DNA of 64,000 nt, from the NCBI GenBank assembly GCA_009801085.1, contig VNWV01000008.1:1240001-1304000 (forward strand), in the 5' to 3' direction. Shown piece by piece: positions 57,188 to 64,000 of the stretch (position 1 is its first letter; every line of letters begins with the position of its first letter). The notes beneath the pieces were generated by a model. It ran no database searches and had not been told where the DNA came from. It saw nothing but the letters and a program-made list of their open reading frames with translations. This DNA comes from Lasiodiplodia sp. COLG20 (taxonomy: Eukaryota; Ascomycota; Dothideomycetes; Botryosphaeriales; Botryosphaeriaceae). Both the position numbers and the translations under genes were made by a program.

Positions 57188-60100
57188 GGTAGGAATGGAG
57201 CGAGTGTTGGATTGTAGAGAACGAATGAATGTGGGTTGGGGTGGTTGGTGTATGAGTAGAGAGCGGCGTGATGAGAAGTCCAAGGATCCCTTAGTGTTCG
57301 GCTTTCGCGATCATGATGCGGTGGTCCAGACTGGGGTGCGAGAGGTGCGGTCCTTCCGGCGGCGACTGGAGCGCGCGCAGTTCCTTTTCCTCCAAACAAC
57401 AAGATCCGGCCTGACCCACAGTTCCTCCACGGTTGGAAACGTCGATGTTTCTGTTTGGATCCCGTCCAGAAGAGGCAATAAGGGAGGGTCGACACAGCGA
57501 CAGGGCGGTATCAAGAGGCCAGCCGGGGCTCAGGCAGTCGGGCTGCGGTGGGCCGGGAAGACGAGGGTTAGAGAACGAAACACGGGCAAGCCTGCGCGGG
57601 AGCGGACTCTGTCAAAGAGCGTGGGGGAGCTACACGGCTCGCGGTGGGGAGAAGGAATGTGAGACTGCGTCGTCGACGGGTCGGTCGTCGGGAGCGGGAG
57701 AGAGGCGCGGCGAGGAGGGAGCGCGCAGACTCGCGTTTGGCAGGCAGTTATCGTGCGATGCGCGGCGTGACAGCGCGGTGGGCAAGCTGGGGACAGGCCG
57801 CACGCACGCACGCTCGTAAGAGACAGGGGACGTGTGGTCTCTCTCGAATAGGCGCGGGAGGCAGCCGACGGCCTGAGCGCGCGGCGCTTTCGGGCTCGCC
57901 CAGGGTGCAGAGAAGACGCCCCACCCTTGAAACCAGGCCTGGAGATGCGCATGCGCAGCCGCCCGCGGGCGCGTGGGCATGGCTGCGCCGTGCAAGTGCT
58001 CGTGTCGCCGCACAGCAGCAGCAGCAGCGGTTTGCGGCGCTGCCATCTGTGCCTAATTTCCCCGGCCAGATGGGCGGGGCGCGACGGCGCATTGGGAAGC
58101 GTGTCCGCTGCGCATCCTCCGGCGATGGTGTCGCGTCTGATGGCCGGGTACAGTTTATGCGCCGGCGAGGGCGCACGCGAGGCGGCGGAAGCGCACGATG
58201 ACGAAAAAGCCGGCCGTAGCGACGGCCGCCACTGCACCTGCATTCGCTTCCGTGCTCAGGGGCGCCTGCACAGGCTAGTGCCGCGCCTGAAACAAGCCCG
58301 CCCTGCTTGGCAGGCACGGCCTGTCCATCGGTGCCGGCTGCGTCGTGATTCGCCCGCCCTCCAAATGCCGCACCTCAGCACCACCACAGCATAAGAAACT
58401 CCAGCACCACGCCTGCTATCTCGCGCCACCGCCAGCGCAACCGCGCCGCTGCCAGCTCCCGCGCCCGCGTCGTCCGGCGCGCTCTCCCTCTGCCGATCGT
58501 CACCGGCTGCCGTCACATCTGCAGCTGCCGAAGCGCGCGCGCTGTGCCGAGACACAAGCCCCCGTCACCTCCGCCCGCCCTCGCTGCCTTCCGACTGGCT
58601 GCTCCCAGATCTGGCATGCCACTTGTCTCCACAACTCTTGACACCCATCAACACAATCTCCCAGCCCAGGGTCCGCCCCGCTGGTTCGCCCTCGCAGCCT
58701 TCCAGAAATGCCTTTGTTCGCGCCCATGACATCAGCCAGATCAGCATTGGAACGCTGCGCAGAGCTCGAGCGGCCAAATTCCGATCGGCTCTCGTCCAAT
58801 TTACCACGCTCTGTGCCTGGCCAACCAGCCTCACCCGCTCACCTCCCACCCTCCGCCCTGCCGCCTGCCCGATAACGGCACTGATTGGCCCTCCAACACA
58901 CAATTGAAGAAATTGCTTCCCCAGTTTTTGGCGCTTTTCGCTCTCATTTCGCAACCCCATGGTCTCCCGTCACCAGGGATCTCGTTGTCTTTGCACCACC
59001 ACGTGCTACTGCTGGCCCCCAAGCTACACGTCACCCATGCTGCGAATCTTGCACGTCTATCTTTGTTTCCAGAAGGGTGTAATTTGCCGCTCAAGATTGC
59101 CCGAGAAGAGTGCGGGAGCCCTGATGCTCGGCATGAAATTGCGTAGCTCCCTCTGCACTCAATGCGCGCCCTACGGGAATGCAGCCCGTCGTTAGGAGAC
59201 GATCCGATCGCAGCATTCGATTTAGCAGCTGCCTACGCAGGAAAACCCACCCTTGGTCTGTATCCTCATCGGACCCATCGACGATGGATACAACGTTGGG
59301 CGACGATTCACCGTGCGTCTCGGGACCATCATTTCCTCTTCCAGTTACCCGGGCGGCGTCAGGTAAGGTTTCCCTTGTCTACTATCTAACCCTTTCAATC
59401 CTTTCGGGACCCCACGCTCTCTGAGTTCACTTAGCTTGCATTAGTGCAAGCTGTCTGCCACTTCCGGAACTCCGTAGTGCACTAGCCTGCCAAAAGTTAC
59501 CCGCCGAGGAGCATCTTAAAAAAAGGGTCGTTGGCATCACGTAAGCTGCCACACCCCTCGAACGGCACCCTTAAGTGTTCAGCATCTTCACTTATAGAGT
59601 GCGAAATCAAGTGCTAGATAGGTAGGACGTGTAAGACTCCCGTTCAATCGATAGTCTCCCGTGTATCTGAGACTTGCCAGAGCAAGATTTATGCTTACTA
59701 CTCCGGGGAAGTGCTGGTGGCCTAGAGCATTTTAAAACACTCAAGCTTTGGAGCCCGGGCATGCACCGACGCGGGGAAGCCTTGAACAGGATCAGTTCGT
59801 GCTCTTCTTTTTTTTTTTTTTTAATATCCCGATACCCCGACCTACCAGCTAGCAGTCTTTAGTGTGAACAGTATGCATCAGGTTGGTCTTCTCTTACTGA
59901 TGCAGTGGCTGCAAGTCCCCTCTCAACCACCATGATTTAAACTAATCATAGAAACGTTTATCGGACACTAGCGCCCCATGTCTCACTCATGTCACTTTAG
60001 AGCACTCTTCGTCATTCTTTCGTGTCATATTTACTCCGACAGGGTACCTGACGCAGCCCTGCGGAGTATAAAAGTGTGGAATCCAGTCTGGACTTGATTT

Positions 60101-63100
60101 GCATTCAGCGTGGGAATCCAGCAAAGTCTGTTCACATGTCGACACCGATAACACACGGATACGAGAACTTACGCACCTCCGTCAATCTATTCTGAGCCCG
60201 CTCACCAACGCAGTGACCCTAAAGACGCACGTTTGCGCAGCCGCAATCGCAACCGCTAGCGTCTGGAGGATACGACTAAGCCGAAGTGAATGTTTGCCAA
60301 TGCTGTCCGCACAGCCCCAGCACATAAATCTCAATGCTCCAGTTCCTGTGTGAATGAGAAGGAAGGTAAAAGGAGCGTTCAAATCTTGATGTCGTTCAAC
60401 TCTGGAATCAAAGCTCTAGACAACCTGACTATCTCACGATGCGGTGTGTGCAGAGGGAGACAAGACGTATATGATCTCCTTCATATCAAAACACAGACCA
60501 CCCTGCGCCCTGTATTATTATCATGGCCTGCACGCTCTTCGGAAATGATCCCCCCCTAAATGTGGGCGGACCGACCGTCCGCGAACGCCTTGGCAATATG
60601 GTCTTGGCATTATGCGATAGGCTCATAATGTCCAACACCACACCACGCGGCTTTCCAATTTTAGTCTTGAAAGGGTGACTGTGCTTTTTTTTCTCTCTCT
60701 CTTTCCACCCACAAAACAAGGGGCGGGGGGTTGAGGAGAAGGGGTGGGGCGGAAAACGGTGCCGAGGTCCGTCCACTCCTATTTCATGGCGGAGCGGCAT
60801 GATGTGCGTATATGGTGGTACAATCTGCATGATTGGAGGGAGGCTTGCGTCTCGGAGTCGAGCATCTTTTTGCTCTGTTGAGGTGGTCTGTGCAGTTTTC
60901 GGCATTGCTGCGATTACAGAAGGTCAAGTAAGAGCGTTGATAATGGTCGTGGATATATAATGAGAGGGTTAGAGAAGTTCGTATCCGGGCATGTGCTATC
61001 AACTGTCCCAACGGTGTTGCAATACTGTGCTGACCATGTTGTGATACCCTTTTTTTTCTCTTTCTTTTCTTGCTTGAACTTGTGCGGTGGCGGCGGAGAT
61101 CTATGCGCCATAGCGGTGGCGGGAGATCGGTTCGGCCTTGCCGAAGGGGAAGTGGCGGCGGGCTCTAATTCACTTTGGGAGTGGTGGCCCCTTTTTGTTG
61201 GTGTTGCTCACATTCGTCTCTTGATTGGCCCACCGGGAAAATAGCCTCCTCACGAAGGAGTCCAATAGCGTGTGGTATTTTCCATGCTGGACGGTGCGGT
61301 GTGCAAGGAGCTCATCGTGCGGCAGTGTCTCCCCCTCTTCCTTTATCTTAGTCCAACTAGTGCTTAGAAGAGTAGAAAGATCGATGTGGATCACGCGAGA
61401 CCTGCCCGATACGTGATGGAGTCTTCCAATCAAAAAAAAAAAAAAAAAAAAGTACGTTCAGAGCGGGTAACTTCGTTATCGAAGAGTTTCTGTTCTAATT
61501 CCACAGAGACACGGTATTGCTGGCATCTGAGAAGCTGTTCACCAGCAGCGTAACGTGGACCATTGCTGTTTTCCAATATCCATCTTGGAGAAGATGACTG
61601 ACTCGGCTCTGGAGCGGGTAGAAGATCAAGTAGCAGCTTTACTGCCTGCAGAGCGTCACTCGCTATCGTGCAGTAGCTTGTAAAGACAAGCATTCATAGA
61701 CCCGATTTTTGTGTAGTTTTAAAATAGAACGGCGACAATCCTGTCCTTCTGTCCGCTGCTGATGACGAAAGTTTCAATTGAGATCAAGGCTATGGACATC
61801 AGCCAATGGGTTTCATCCATAATGTGATGACCAGAGCTCTTTGAGTCAATCTCCGCAACCATGGGAGAAAGCCTGCATTCGTGACTGTCCGAACGGATCC
61901 TGGCACATTCGCTTCCTTCATAGTAACCTTGTTGAACCTTCACAAGGACGCAAGAGTTGGTAGATTTGCCACTTTGCATAATCTGTGTTCTGGTCCAGAT
62001 CCAGACGGTTTCTAATCGAAGCCTGCGCACATTATATTATCGTCCGCTGCATGATGGAGTCCAGTTACCAGGACATAGGCTATGGGGAGAGTTTCTCATG
62101 TCTGAATGGCCATAAATGAATGCCTTAAATAGTTAGTAGAGTAAAGCGTTTAGTGCCATTTACTGATGGGTCCATCCTTTGGATAGCCGCTTACCTTTGA
62201 AAAAGGAACAAAACTGGGGGGTTTGAGAAGAATGATTGTCCTTTAAGGTCCCAAATCTTGGTCGTGAGGAAGGTTGAGGTGTAAAAGGCCTGTGTCCTAT
62301 TACAGTTCGATGCCCACTCGCTCGTGAAGTATAATACGGTGATGGCATTGCCGGAAATGAAGGAAGTTTCGTTGTGGAGGCCGTGAGTATTGAGCCGATG
62401 GACACAAAACATGCTGATGGGTGTGTTACTAGAGTGGATTGTAAAAGCACTCCGCCCTTCTCAAACCTGTCTCGCTAGAGATCTTGACTATACCTTTGTT
62501 GACAATTGCAGACTACGTCTGGATGGTTCTGTACAATTCTGGGAACTGCGTCCACATCCAAATATCTGCTTCGGATACGCGTCTAGGGAATAACGTTGAG
62601 TTTTTCGCCCTACAAGGAGGGGAAAATTCTCGGGTCATTCTTTGGAGATGAGCGTTGCGCGTAGGTACTCCAGCTCTTTTCCACAATAAGGGGGCACTTA
62701 TAAATATATAGAGCGGGAACGGTCAGAACAATTTTCTCCCCTGTCTCGTCCTTTGGCTTTTGGGGGTTTCCGTCAATCGACGTTGTTGACCATGCTGGCA
62801 TCATCGCCTTCTCGGTTTTCAAGGGCAGCAACGTCTTCCGTCATTGACCGCTCTCGGAACCAATATTCCTCGCACTAACCGTCCTATGCAACGATTTCCA
62901 AGATAGGGATCGGTTTCAAATGCAGTCGGATGCAGCGTAGCACAGTTTCAAGTGCCTCTCCGAATGCATACGTACGAAGTCGGTCCTATTAGTATTGCAA
63001 CAGATTGGGGTAGTTGAAGTATCCATTCGGACATGAATGCATGATCTGAATGCGAGCAAATGTATGCGGACAAGAGCTTCAACTGCCTCAGCTTGTTGAA

Positions 63101-63373
63101 GTACTGATGGGGTCGACGTCGTAGTTGCAACGGTGCTTTCACAAGCGGAGCTTTTTCCGTGCATGACGTAGGATGTGCAAGGTGGCGGCCGGGATTCTTC
63201 CGGAGGACGCTGCGAGACATGGGTGGTTGAACGCCTTGCGGACACTTTTGCGGAAGAGCAGCGAGTCGCGGACAGTGAGTGTGTGAACCGTTTATTCCGA
63301 GAAACCTTACCGGTGACTACGCCCATATCCAAACACCTTGACCATGAGTATTTTGTTCGTACCTTTAATCCCT
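57188..63373. other. 6-kb gene-poor region
   Basis: No gene is supported. From 57.3 to 58.9 kb the DNA is very GC-rich, and long frames overlap on both strands, as expected from base composition rather than coding. A TATAAAAG box lies at 60066-60073, but no coding frame follows. Tracts of T (about 59806-59821) and A (61432-61451) occur. One more inverted-repeat element is at 63006-63090. The GC-rich part is probably the promoter and leader of the Kelch gene. Confidence 0.5.
63006..63090. mobile_element. Short inverted-repeat element, copy D (85 bp, diverged)
   Basis: The left end GGGTAGTTGAAGTATCCATT and the inverted right end (AGAGCTTCAACTGCC) share the GTTGAAG block and the CGGAC core position of the other copies, and the overall length agrees. 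The inner core is degraded (TTCGGACAT and GCGGACAAG), so this is the oldest-looking copy. Confidence 0.5.
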
Positions 63374-64000
63374 TCACCTTCTCCCCTCTGCTGCGACCTC
63401 CCATCCATCGAACAGCTTCTGGGCTTCCTTCTCATTCGATGCAATTATATCCCCTCTTACAACCTTCACGCCCCTCGCGCTCAATGCCCCCGCCAGCACT
63501 TCTAGCACAGCCTTCTTCTCGTCCCAGTACCCCTCGACCAGATCGGTCCAACTGACGCAGAGGCCCCTCAACTCCCTCGCCGCATCCAACACACCCACCA
63601 ACCTCTTGGCCAGCCTCATCATATCGGCACAGCGTCCCCGGTCCATGACATGCCTGAAAAACGGCACCTCGGCCTCCAGGCCAAACTCGAAGCCGGCGGC
63701 ACCGGCATCGCGGGCGTACGACGGCACCTTGGGAAGGTCCCAGTCGAGCAGCACGGCGAGGTTGCGGATGCGGCGCAGCTGCGGCAGGTGAGCCAGGCGC
63801 TGGAAGTGCGGGTCGGCCAGCGGCGCGGGCGGGTTGAGCATGATGCGGAAGCGCGCGACGCGGTAGAAGTGGTCGAGCGCTTCGCAGGCCAGCAGCCGGC
63901 ACGTCAGCAGCAGGGCGCGCGGCGGCGGGCGGTGCGACAGTGCGCTGATGGCCGTGTTCGGCCCCAGCGGGTACGAGATGGTTTGCGCCGGAGTCAGGTA
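63374..64000 (-). CDS. F-box-like protein, C-terminal part (cut by window edge)
   Basis: The frame is open from the right edge (64000) to a stop at 63374, 208 codons, so the 5' part lies outside. The first visible residues PNTAISALSHRPPPRALLLT and CRLLACEALDHFYRVARFRI fit the segment after an F-box in fungal proteins of the ALLLTCRxxxxEAxxxFY type. The rest, with RLAHLPQLRRIRNLAVLLDW and LRGLCVSWTDLVEGYWDEKKAVLEVL, is leucine-rich and alternating, as in the repeats that follow. High coding GC. Substrate unknown; the family assignment is moderate. Confidence 0.7.
   Translation of the reverse strand, partial: YLTPAQTISYPLGPNTAISALSHRPPPRALLLTCRLLACEALDHFYRVARFRIMLNPPAPLADPHFQRLAHLPQLRRIRNLAVLLDWDLPKVPSYARDAGAAGFEFGLEAEVPFFRHVMDRGRCADMMRLAKRLVGVLDAARELRGLCVSWTDLVEGYWDEKKAVLEVLAGALSARGVKVVRGDIIASNEKEAQKLFDGWEVAAEGRR

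Noticed and set aside
57644..58394. Long overlapping frames on both strands in the GC-rich stretch
   Set aside because: Several frames are open at once on both strands, the peptides are Arg/Ala/Pro-rich without motifs, and stop codons are rare simply because of high GC.
1..64000. CRISPR arrays, bacterial operons, ribosomal RNA
   Set aside because: The DNA is eukaryotic; no spaced direct-repeat array and no rRNA sequence were seen.

Overview
The window is nuclear DNA of a filamentous ascomycete (Pezizomycotina). Evidence: almost all genes carry short GT-AG introns (about 50-70 nt) with CTAAC or CTGAC branch points, and the gene content is typically fungal (HET-domain proteins, a Goodbye/STAND NLR-like gene, a Zn2Cys6 regulator, a pisatin-demethylase-type P450, a PL3 pectate lyase). 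The pectate lyase, aspartic protease, P450 and many HET genes suggest a plant-associated species. I cannot fix the class or genus from sequence alone. Exon structures below are my own splice reconstructions; both joined frames agree in every multi-exon gene reported.

Layout. 1-22 kb is a non-self-recognition-like block: a small single-pass membrane protein (1.0 kb), then four HET genes (2.7, 12.8-15.2, 17.4 and 19.3-22.1 kb), interrupted by a 4-kb gene-poor stretch, a secreted DUF1593 protein, a decayed DUF3176-like gene, an intron-containing tRNA-Asn and a small F-box-like gene. The last HET gene carries an N-terminal ZZ zinc finger that only appears when an upstream exon is spliced on. 23-32 kb holds a single-pass membrane protein with an in-frame stop in its tail, a secreted aspartic protease, a P450 and a secreted pectate lyase, widely spaced. 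33-38 kb is a compact set of one Zn2Cys6 regulator and two different PLP aminotransferases, a possible small metabolic cluster. 38.4-42.9 kb is a Goodbye/STAND NLR-like gene broken by one in-frame TGA and carrying Arg in place of the Walker A Lys.

43-57 kb is more conserved: an IlvD/Edd dehydratase and an MFS transporter in tandem, ribosomal protein uL1 (RPL10A), a GNAT acetyltransferase divergent from a CorA-like transporter, and a large Kelch/transmembrane protein. 57.2-63.4 kb has no gene I can support. The right edge cuts an F-box-like gene.

Across the window there is a family of about 84-bp elements with near-perfect terminal inverted repeats sharing a CGTCCGGACG core (6.57, 38.06 and 63.0 kb, plus a half copy at 33.04 kb). 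Two copies lie directly upstream of the regulator and of the NLR-like gene. This family, the HET/NLR concentration with two single-stop lesions, and the regulator plus aminotransferase pair are the most notable observations.
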